A DNA stretch of 64,000 nucleotides from Gigaspora margarita (lineage: Eukaryota; Glomeromycota; Glomeromycetes; Diversisporales; Gigasporaceae). The position numbers were made by a program, and so were the translations under genes. Below the pieces are notes generated by a model. That model searched no databases, had not been told where the DNA came from, and saw only the letters and a program-made list of their open reading frames with translations. The DNA lies in NCBI GenBank assembly GCA_009809945.1, contig WTPW01000705.1:37460-101459 (forward strand), written 5' to 3'. Shown one piece after another: positions 55,100 to 64,000 of this stretch (positions are counted from its first letter, which is position 1; each line of letters begins with the position of its first letter).

Positions 55100-56820
55100 G
55101 CTATTAAAGTAGAGCCAAGCAATCCAGTCTATGAAGTATAAAAAATGTGCTCACTCTGAGGTGTGTTTCTGTAAGGACCACATTGCAATGATGTGTGCCT
55201 TGCATATGTTTTTAATGAAGCATCTGGTAGACTATTCTACTGGGTGCTTCTTCCATTGCAGGAAGAAGAAGGAGTTATGAATGTTGGCATGGTTGAAAAG
55301 TAGTTTGTGTACACTAGAGTGGTTTCTAGCTAGGAGTTCTGCTTGGTTGTTGAAGTTATTGTCTGCATGTGCTTTGACCTTATGCAAATTGAGCTTGATA
55401 TTGAATGCATAAGTAGCATCCAGAAGTATATGCCAAATAGGCCAGGAGTTGAACTTGTAGTATTTGGAGGATTGTCTAGAAATTGATCTAAGCTTGTTAT
55501 ATTTGGAAATAATGAACTGGGAGTCTGTGAAGATATCTATAGTAGAGTTAAGTGGTACTGTTGAGATAGCTGAAAGAATAGCAAGGAGTTCTGCTTTGTA
55601 TGAGGATGGCCAGTTTTGCAGTTGGGCTGTGAACTTGTGAACGAACTAGTCATTATGGATTTGTACCCAGCCAATGTTCATAGAGCATTGGTTAGTTCCA
55701 ATATCTATGACTAAACCATCTGTATAGAATATGAAATCTTGTTGATTAGCATTAGTATGTTCAATTTGGAGGAGGTCTTGCAAGGCAGGGTTGTCCTACA
55801 AAAGAACTAAAGTAAGAGAGTCTGTAATATATATTGTAGGAAGAGGTGAGATAGTTATTGGCTGCTTAATTACAGAGGAGTATATGAGATCAATATAATT
55901 TGCATTGAACTTGAGCTATTTGTTAATTGATTTTCTACTCAAGAATTGGTTAGAAATGGCTGCTGATACCTCTAGGGTGCAACAGTTGAGAGCCAGATTA
56001 GAGTTGAGATAGCAGCCTGGGCAGCGAGAGCATAGTATTGGTGGTAGAGGGTACTGGTTGGCTTGGGATAGGTCCATTTTGTGTTGCCAGTGTATAATGG
56101 AGATTGTGTTAGTTTTGCGGAATGTCTTTTGAACCTGTTCAATAATAATTTCATTATTAGAAATATAAGTGTCCAAGGTTTAAGAGATTTTGGTATATGG
56201 TTTGTCTGGTAGGCAAATGGGTTAAAGCATTGGGTTATATGGTTAGTGTAATAGTTTGCTGTTCATTGTGGGATAAAATTGTACCTTTGAGGTATGAGAA
56301 CCAGAGTAGTTTTCTACTAGTAGGAAGATGTAGAAGTCTAGAAAAAATGTGTTGCTATGTGAGTAAGATTTTGTTGTCTGCAGAGCAGAGCTGCTCTAAA
56401 TTTAAAATTTGTTTGTGTCTAAGTTGCTACTTGAAGGTGCTATATTTGGAATATTTTCTAAGAATACTTTTGAGAGAGGTGCAGCTGTTTTCAATTGTTT
56501 GTGGCCATAGAATGTTGAAGTTGGCCTGTACTATAATTTCCATATAATTGAGAAGTTGAATAATCTTGAAGTTGGTTGTATGTCTATTGGGACCATCAAT
56601 TATTGGCTATATGTATTGTAAAATATCGATTGCCAACCATAAGTTGTTTTGTAGTTGCTGGAGTTTAATACGAGTAGTTATACCTAACATAGAGGTATTG
56701 TTGAGTCTAAGCAGAATATGGTGTTGCAGTTGTATATCCTATATGTTATGAATGTTATATAGATTGTAGTTTAACATTGTGCTATTGGGAGTAAAACAGG
56801 ATAAGTGGGACTTGTGCTTT
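55100..56820 (-). pseudogene. LINE ORF2 3' part: linker, Cys motif and RNase H
   Basis: Minus-strand pieces in order: KYLTIAKHKSHLSCF, LGITTRIKLQQLQNNLW, NFKIIQLLNYMEIIVQANF (linker); NNEIIIEQVQKTFRK with the cysteine cluster CSRCPGC (55916-56176); then RNase H with FYTDG, YKAELLAIL, IFTDSQ and KVKAHADNN (about 55320-55760), which supply the family's D-E-D-D residues. Several TAG/TAA codons and at least one frame jump (near 56176) break it. RNase H in LINEs removes the RNA template during insertion. Inactive here. Confidence 0.75.
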
Positions 56821-56903
56821 GCAATAGTTAGATATTTGCCCAAGATTTTATTGCATGTTAATTAGAAAAGTATAATGTTATATAAGCACAATCAGCAAAA
56901 TTT

Positions 56904-57419
56904 CATAACTAGCACTTTCTATATTTTATTAAAGAAGTTGTCTAATTCAAATATTGTGTTAACATAACATAAAAAACTTGTAAATTGTTGTTAAACTTAT
57001 GTACTTATCAGAAGAGCCAGATATCCTTTACTTGAGTCAATATATCTCATGCTAGTTTTATCCTTATTTTACTATATTTATGGGTTAAATATTAATAGTC
57101 CATAGGTTACATGATCTTATATAAATATAATTGGCTAGATTGTATTTATTATAAATCAGTAGATATCAGTTACAATAATCGAATATGAGCCAATCAAATC
57201 TATTTATTATCAAACCTGATATCTTATTGATATCTGATCTTTTTAATATCGATTTTCAGAAATATCAGTTTGAATTATGTAAACAGATGGTGAATCAGGT
57301 TATTGGTTTTGACAGGATCAGTTTTGGGAAGGTGTACTGTATTATGACTTAATAGAAAAAGAAAAAATTAATCTTATTTTTTAAAATGTATTCCAAGCAA
57401 TTTGTCTAGAATTTTAAAT
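56904..57419. other. No gene seen
   Basis: AT-rich, with ATATCAG/CTGATAT motifs near 57160-57270. Confidence 0.35.
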
Positions 57420-57975
57420 AAAATAAAATTTTATTAAGAATATAGGGTATACTCTATTTATAGAATATTTCTTTAAAATATATTTTTATAAACTTTATTA
57501 TAATAAAAAATTTTTTAAAAATTATTAATAACTTTAAAACAATAAAAGTTTAAATTTTTGCTTTAAATTTTTACTATAAAATTTTTCTTTAAATTTTCTT
57601 AAATTTTATATATTTGTCTATAAAAAAAATTTTTACTTTTTAATTTTTACAAGTAAATCACTAAAAATACAATAATAAAAGTTGTCATTCTTTATATAAG
57701 CTATAATATTGTATTAAGAACTATGAATCTAAAACTAATATTTATAGAGTTTACCAAGAATTAGTAATTAATTTTTTTGATTAAAAATTTTTTCTAAATT
57801 TGTTTATTTTTAGCTTATAATCAAAAGCTTTTTTTTTATAATATAAAATTAAATACTACCATAATATAATCCTTATTTTTTTAAATATTATATGAATTAA
57901 ATATTTTAAGTTTTAAAAAAAGTAAATTATAAGTAATTTATAGCAATTTTTTAGACAAATTTGTCTGGATTTGCT
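57420..57975. mobile_element. Family B element (copy 4)
   Basis: Diverged copy of 35752-36298 in direct orientation (AAGTTGT.ATTCTTTATATAA, CTTATAATCAAAAGCTTTT-like anchors). Confidence 0.5.
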
Positions 57976-57997
57976 TATAGTTTAAAAAATAATAATA

Positions 57998-58244
57998 TAA
58001 GATAAGACAGTAGAAAAGGGACAAATTATTTTTAGTAAAATTTTTGTAATTTTTAAATTTAAATATCTTAACAATTATTTAATCAAATTTGCTAAAAATT
58101 TTTTTATTTTAATCTTGAAAATATATAGAATTAAAATAAAAAAAATTTATTAAATTTATTAAGATAGTTGTTAAGATATTTAAGTTTAAAGTCAAGAAAA
58201 CTTTAACTTAGAAAAAATTTGTTCGTTTTTTACTAACTCACCCC
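57998..58244. mobile_element. Family A inverted-repeat element (copy 4)
   Basis: Ends AGATAAGACAGTAGAAAAGG and inverted GTGAGTTAGTAAAAAACG; inner blocks as in 30086-30336. Confidence 0.6.
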
Positions 58245-58329
58245 TATATATTAATATACTAATAATGTTTTTTTTTTGCTACTTAATTATATTTTTAACT
58301 AGTTTTTCAATCAGCAATGCATAAGCAGT

Positions 58330-58850
58330 AGGGTTTCTACAAACCCAAATCAAATCAACTTTAGATCAAATTTGGGATTAATTTGATTTCAAATCAAACC
58401 CGATCTCAAACTAGCATTAAAAAAATATTTAAGTTTGATTTGAAGCAAACTTTTTAGTTAAATTTGAGTTTGGTTCAGGTTTGAGTTTGAAGTTTGCAAA
58501 ATAGTTTGAGTTTGAATACTGTATATTGCCAAAAATAAGCTACCTCCAAAAATAAACTATCCTCTCTTTTGGTCAAAAAATGCAAAAACATCTTTGATCC
58601 AAAAATAAGCTAATCACGATTGATAAAAGTTTATATATAGTAAAGTCCAGATTTTATTAAGCAAATCGATTAAACTCGCTTAAGTAAACTTATTCAGGAG
58701 ATCAAAATACATATAGCTTGAAATTTATAATGAAATTAAAGAACTTTTTATTAATTAGATTTTAATGTTTACGTTCAATGAAGAGATTAAAATTTTATTA
58801 ACATATCAGCAAATATTTCAAACAGATAACTAGCGACAAATCAATATATA
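58330..58850. mobile_element. AAGTTTGAGTTTG repeat region plus half foldback element
   Basis: 58330-58510 starts TAGGGTTTCTACAAACC and is full of TTTGAGTTTG/CAAACC motifs. From 58519 (TA|CTGTATATTGCCAAAAATA) it follows the left half of 21468-21950 and stops without a right end. Confidence 0.5.
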
Positions 58851-59758
58851 ACATTTAGAATATAGTGAAATATATTAATATTCTGGTTATAAATCGATAC
58901 TTATTAAAAATTGATATATATCAGAAATAGATTATAATCAATATACAACTATTGATCGATTATTATTGAATTTATATAAATTGATAATTATCGATTAATT
59001 GTTAGAAATTGATACTTAGCATATAAAATATATGTTAAGATTTTTAACAATCAACTACTAAATTATAATTATTAAGATTCCTAACAATCAACTACTAAAT
59101 TATAATTGTTAATATTCTTAATAATTGTCACAGATCATAATTTAAAATGAAATCTACATTCTTTACTTAACCTACAAGTCTTCTAAACCCCACTAATACT
59201 TGTTTATTACATTTTTTTTAAAACTAACCCTAATCCTAAAACCTAACCCTAAAAAATGCACCCCAAAAAAATTTAGTTTTTAAGATTTTATATTATCATT
59301 TCATTTTAATCTGGATTTTATTATGATCTGTCACAATGATTAACAACAAATTATAATTGTTAAGATTCTTAATAATCAACTACAGTCGTTCTCCCCTATA
59401 ATCACACAGTTGGGCACACCCAAATATGTGATTATAAAAAGGTGTGACTTTATAAAAGTACCTTTATATTATAATTAATATAAAAAAAGTAATTTAGCAG
59501 AGGTATTTTAAAAATTTTATATATGATTATAGATAGTTTCTATATATAAAAGTTATGATTTTCATCTTATTATCCTAGTCATTAACTTTAATTTTCTCTT
59601 GAATAATTCTAAATATATATTATATAACCTATTTAATTAAATTTGAACTACTCAATACTCTCTTTATAATTAAAAATCTTTTAAATTTATTTTACTTTAT
59701 TTTGTTTCTTTATTACTTTATACTCTATATACTTTTCTACTGCAAACCTTCTTTCAAT
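58851..59758. repeat. Tandem TAAGATT.CTAACAATCAAC units and a mariner MITE end
   Basis: 59035-59110 and 59340-59380 carry 37-bp units with AATCAACTACTAAATTATAA. 59383 on starts TA|CAGTCGTTCTCCCCTATAAT, a mariner MITE left end without a visible right end. A telomere-like tract (TAACCCTAATCCTAAAACCT) lies at about 59225. Confidence 0.5.
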
Positions 59759-62346
59759 ATGCCAACATTAACTCAACAAGACCCAGATACCACTGATCTT
59801 GACTACTTTTATACTCATCATGCACAAAGTTTTGGTATTGCTCTATTTGAAGACGAACAAGAAGATAACTTAAAAGCAATTCCTCCAAACCAGGAACCAA
59901 CTACTTGTCATACTAGAACTACTAGAACTAATAAAGCAACACACTTCTTTCGTGCCCCTTCAACAACATCAGTAGTTACATGCTTATGCCGTAAATACCA
60001 CACAAAATTCATTTCAGTTCAAAAGAATATCTATCAACCTCATAAAGAATTTACTCAAATTGCAATGGGAAAAAAACTAAATAGCAAAACTGTTGAACTT
60101 ATTAACCAAATTTCTCAAACTTCTGACAACATTCCACCTTCACCTACACCTCAACTATGCCAACACACATGTCCTAAATGTTCTAAATCAATCACCTGTA
60201 GAATTTATAACAATAAACACCACCCAAATAAAAGCTATGTTCTTGTTGACAAGAAAGTTTATCATACAAATTGTGCTACCCTATTGCCAACATCCTCTTC
60301 TTCTCTCTCAACTACTTCTTCTTTAAATATTTCATCTACTATTTCTTATCTTGATGATTTTAGAAAAAACTTGACTTCAGTTTTTCAAAATTTACAAAAT
60401 ATTTCACAATCATCCCAAGAAGATCCCCAAACAGCAACCTTCAACTCGCCAATCCATACTGCTTCTTCAGCTATATTAACATCCACTCCCTCAACCCAAT
60501 TTACTGCTCTTCCTACCCAATCTTTAGCAAAGCTACTCTCTAATATTAATACAAATAAAACTTTTCAAACTTTTCAAATCCAACCATCTGTCAAATACAC
60601 TTATTCTAGTAAATTAAAATCTCCAGTTAATCTTTTTTTTTCAACTCTTGGTCCACTTACTTCAACTGAAGATTTACAAGACTCTTCAATGGATATAGAT
60701 AATACCTCTAGTAATTCTACTATCACTATTTTTCAGCAACAACAACAGCAATAGCAACAAAAACAACAACAACAATCTCTTAATAAAGAACAGCAAACAC
60801 CTCCTAATAAAAATTCAACTTCTAGCAATACTTCCAATACCCANNCCAAATCTAATCCAACTTTTGATTGGCTCNCAAACTTNCCAATTACTGAAGAAAT
60901 GGAATCCAATAACAAGCTCCAAACAAATACATCCTCTTTACTATACAACTTCCTTAAATCACATCTTCATAATTTCTATCCTAGAAGTATTATTAAAGAA
61001 GGAACAAAAAACAGCAAACCTCTTAAAGCAAGTTTTCACTATATTATTAGAACAATAGCAGGAGAAAGCCCTGATTTTCTCACTAGCTTTATTTATCAAA
61101 AAAACCCAACTATAAATAAAAAAACCAAAATACCATTTGAAATCCGTGAAAAGACTCTTAAACTTCTAATTCACAAATTNACAACTATTCTTTTTACTAA
61201 ACTTAACTATGCTGAGATATTTGCATCTGCAGCTACAATTCCTCCTTATAAGCCAGAAAATAGACTTCAATTTTGCCTGAACTTAGCACGTATACATCTT
61301 TATTTATCTGAGAACTACCAAGCAATCAACTATAACAAATTTGCAGAAGATTTAAATCTTCGGCCTAAAACATACAATCTTTATCCATATACAGTTTCTA
61401 CGATAAAACAGAAAGATACCTAACAATTAAGCATGATAACAAATTTAATATTAACCTTCTTTTTAATATTCCTAAATCTTTATTTCTTAAAAATTTCTCT
61501 ATTCCTTCACTCAACAACTCCCTTGATCATCTTAAAGAATGGTTCGAACAATTCTTTCCTATCTACAATCATCAATTTACTAATTCACTAGATAAAGAAC
61601 AAACCTTCAATACTCTTAAAAAGGAAATAAGAAAAAAATTTATCTCTCAATTTAGAAATCTTCTCCCTATTAAATTTATCTTTCATGAACCATATAGTTT
61701 TCAAGAAAGGCGTAATGAATGCTTTCGCTCTATTAATTATCATATCCTTACCTGCAAACACACAGACTGCACATTTATAAATGAAAATCACCAACATGAT
61801 ACATCTAAACTCTTCAAGCACATTCTTGATAACTCATTTGAATCCTTTTCAAAAAAGACTTTTAATATAGAAGATCTTCATATTGACGAATCAATATTTC
61901 ATACAAATAGTGAACACAAAGCTACATTTGACAAACCTTTTCCAACAAAACTTCTCGATAAACTTGCAGATGAAGCTGAAGCACTTTATTGTGCAGACAA
62001 TTTAGCAGAAACAAGAGAAGGTCATCGAAATGCCTTCTTCTATAAATATTTAATATCATATCAGCAAGTTGCTGCACAAAACCATAATATTGACAACCTT
62101 AACAAAGAATCAGCCATTGACAAAATTACCAATGAAATTATCGATACTGACTTCCTAGCATGAATAATTACCTACTTCGATCTAATTAAAGAAAAGCAAC
62201 CATCCTTTTCACAAATAGTCAAATTCTATAAAACAAATGCATACCCTGAGGCTGAAAAACTTCTGATTACAAAATTTAATATCAACTTTCAANTTCCACN
62301 CTTAATTGAAGAATCTCTCTTTTTGAGAGAAACTCCTTTTCAGTAA
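59759..62346 (+). pseudogene. Putative LINE ORF1, ~860 codons, decayed
   Basis: ATG at 59759 (MPTLTQQDPD). The frame runs to a TAG inside a poly-Gln stretch (60752), continues past it to about 61390, then shifts by one base (NLYPY to YSFYDKTERY) and runs to a TGA at 62161 where Trp is likely (DFLA then IITYFDL), ending at 62344-62346. A Cys/His cluster CQHTCPKCSKSITC followed by HTNC (about residues 137-180) could bind zinc or nucleic acid. Ser/Thr/Gln-rich linker, then a lysine-rich helical part. It precedes the endonuclease on the same strand and shares its A/C-rich, G-poor composition, so I infer ORF1 of the same LINE. Scattered Ns at 60843-61180 and 62293-62300. Confidence 0.55.
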
Positions 62347-62348
62347 CA

Positions 62349-62687
62349 TTGTCTTCTACAAACCCCATAGATGCAGCTACCACTTCACTAAAAGATACAC
62401 CCTTGGTAGTTAGTGAAGAAAATGATGTAAGTAGGCAGGTGGTAAAGCCTATTTACCCGGAAGATTTAGATAATGACAGTCTTCTAACGTTTAATCAGAG
62501 GACTTCTGAATCTTGCGGAGCCGTGCAAGCCAAGCATACGGTGAGCGCCATAGAAGACAATATATTAAATATCTCAGAATCCATATCATCATCTCCCTCT
62601 GAGATATTACCTTCAAATACTAACAATTTAGTACCAACCCATCCTGACAATGAATCATCACCTATACAACAACATAGTTCTACCTAG
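62349..62687 (+). other. Open frame with different base usage, inter-ORF
   Basis: The frame reads NPIDAATTSLKDTPLVVSEE and then SRQVVKPIYPEDLDNDSLL to TAG at 62685; it opens with TTG, not ATG. Richer in G and more balanced than its flanks. Acidic and Ser-rich, no family recognised. May be a captured piece of host coding sequence or a disordered part of the LINE. Confidence 0.35.
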
Positions 62688-62724
62688 TGATGCCACTGAA
62701 ATTGATTTTTAAAAAAGGCCTATT

Positions 62725-62915
62725 TCGTCTTCATTAGAGAAAATTAAAATTTTTTATAAGGAAGAGCAAATAAAATTTATATAGATATGTTCCTTATAAT
62801 TTCGTCTATTCAAAAAAAGTATCAAATAATTTCGTCTTTCTAGTAAAATAGATCAAAAACAATTTCGTCTTCAAATTTTAATTTTGGGTTTTCAAACCCG
62901 AAATGCTTTCGTCCT
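62725..62915. repeat. Five irregularly spaced ATTTCGTCTT motifs
   Basis: ATTTCGTCTT or close variants at about 62729, 62791, 62828, 62865 and 62907, in a stretch with stops in all frames between the two LINE ORFs. Confidence 0.6.
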
Positions 62916-63493
62916 CATGTATAGTTCTACCTACTTAACAGAACAAGAGATTTATAATGAATATGAATTGTTATTAGATAGCTCTGATAATAATTACAAT
63001 ACATCAACTATACACACTGATACTATAGAAAGAACAAACATCAACTTCTATCCCAATCCACTTGAGATTTATGATCCATTAATCTGCTACAACAAATTTT
63101 TATACTACCATAGATTACAATCTTTACCTTCACCATGAACTGTCAGCTCCTTTCTAACCTATTTACAAGAGGAATATCCAATGTTCTATACACAACAGAA
63201 CATTAGAATTTCTATTAAATACAGCAGAATTGATTATGTTTTTGAGGAAGCATATATATATTTACCACAAGAGTTTCTTTTACCTAATCACTTCTTCATA
63301 CCCTTTGAAGATTTCATCTCTTTTATAAAGCCTTACTTAAATCAGACATTCCAACATTAAACATACCAATTAACAATATTGAGAATGCATTATTTATCAA
63401 CAATGCAACACCATCTACATCTACTATTATACTACAACCTACCCACTCTCCACACACAACACTTCAATCAAACAACTCATCCGTAGCTCTTGA
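62916..63493 (+). pseudogene. Inter-ORF decayed coding sequence
   Basis: Reads as coding in patches: YSSTYLTEQEIYNEYELLLD, NINFYPNPLEIYDPL (to 63138), then SSFLTYLQEEYPMFYTQQN and FEEAYIYLPQEFLLPNHFF (to about 63357) before stops. Probably the N-terminal extension of ORF2 or the end of ORF1; not assignable. Confidence 0.35.
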
Positions 63494-64000
63494 TCTTACT
63501 ACCCTACACATAATGTTCAAGCTTCAAACTACAATCTAATAAGCTCCAGTATCCAATCTCCACCAGAACCCAACCATGATCATCTACATCTTAATATTGC
63601 TACACACAATGTCAGAGGCTTCAATGCAGCTTCCAAAAGACAAGCCTGGCAAGACTACTATATTAATCATAACATCTCTATTGCAGGCATCACAGAAACC
63701 AAAATTTCATACAAAACAAAACTCTCTTTCTGCAATAACAACTTATACACCTACTACTGGGCTAACTCAGATAGCTCTGCAGAAGGAACTGCAATCATGA
63801 TTCGCAACTATCTCAAACCACATGTACATAGCTGCCATATACATGCAGGCGGGGCCATTGCTCTAGATCTTTTCTTTAAAGGCAATATCAAACTACGCAT
63901 TATCTCAGTATACCTCTCTTCTACTGATATGACTAAAAGAAACCAGACTCAAAATACAATTATTAAATGGATCCTTCAAGCACGACAACTTAATCTTCAT
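63494..64000 (+). CDS. LINE ORF2, endonuclease start (runs off window)
   Basis: Open to the window end, 169 codons, after a TGA at 63491; no in-frame ATG before about 63797, so the true start is upstream or lost. It shows the AP-endonuclease (EEP) pattern of non-LTR retrotransposons: NIATHNVRGF (metal/DNA-binding Asn), AGITETK (catalytic Glu), GTAIMIRNYL, and LRIISVYLSS. This enzyme nicks the target DNA for target-primed reverse transcription. The reverse transcriptase should lie to the right. Such an element could supply the enzymes that moved the SINE. No stop inside the visible part, in contrast to ORF1. Confidence 0.8.

Larger units (their letters stand above)
54054..56888 (-). mobile_element. 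5'-truncated non-LTR retrotransposon (LINE)
   Basis: On the minus strand it ends in a 17-20 nt A-tail (54051-54070 as Ts). It is flanked by a 15-bp duplication with one mismatch, CAATCAGCGAAATTT (54039-54053) and CAATCAGCAAAATTT (56889-56903). The minus strand is A/C-rich and G-poor, like the LINE at 59759-64000. The reverse transcriptase part is missing; what remains is a linker, a cysteine-rich segment and RNase H, all with stops. Confidence 0.8.

Noticed and set aside
1-64000. CRISPR arrays, rRNA, bacterial operons
   Set aside because: No regularly spaced identical repeats with unique spacers, no rRNA-like sequence, and genes carry eukaryotic introns.

Overview
The window looks like nuclear DNA of an arbuscular mycorrhizal fungus (Glomeromycotina, Rhizophagus/Gigaspora type). 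It is very AT-rich, genes are rare and carry short GT-AG introns (65-114 bp), and the recognisable genes are the families that group has expanded: Sel1-repeat proteins, TKL-like kinases with an HADFHSGN catalytic loop, and cytochrome P450. This assignment rests on protein style and composition; no database was searched.

Genes. A 15-repeat Sel1 protein (10849-12645, -). A kinase (22852-24230, -) with two introns, a frameshift in an A-tract and a missing 5' end next to an 826-bp gap. A 121-aa Sel1 gene or exon (25486-25851, -) across that gap. A small two-exon gene (47754-48152, +). A P450 (51256-53174, +) with one frameshift and a small transposon inside its only intron. Everything else is mobile or repetitive DNA, or sequence in which I see nothing.

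Mobile DNA. (1) Non-LTR retroelements: a 5'-truncated LINE (54054-56888, -) with decayed RNase H, poly(A) and a 15-bp target duplication; another LINE running off the right edge (59759-64000, +) with a decayed first ORF and an intact start of an endonuclease; a LINE tail at 27179-27495. (2) A tRNA-headed, poly(A)-tailed SINE: one apparently full-length copy with a 15-bp target duplication (28216-29444), one 5'-truncated copy with its own duplication (8780-9427) and one head-bearing fragment (30905-31219, -). (3) Many small inverted-repeat elements: hAT-type with 8-bp duplications, Tc1/mariner-type with TA duplications, PIF/Harbinger-type with TTA duplications. These are often nested, so several insertions can be checked against an empty sister copy. 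(4) A 1,024-bp nearly perfect palindrome with a TA duplication, sitting in an older repeat (32909-33932).

Layout. 1-10460: nested small transposons. 10849-12645: Sel1 gene. 12646-17420: mostly single-copy-looking sequence with four small elements. 17425-21950: long inverted arms and small elements. 22852-25851: kinase/Sel1 cluster with gap. 26322-46305: almost entirely repeats. 46310-53174: retroposed fragment, small gene, hAT remnant, P450. 53175-64000: LINEs and small elements. The host genes do not form a pathway; the coherent story is the layered history of insertions.
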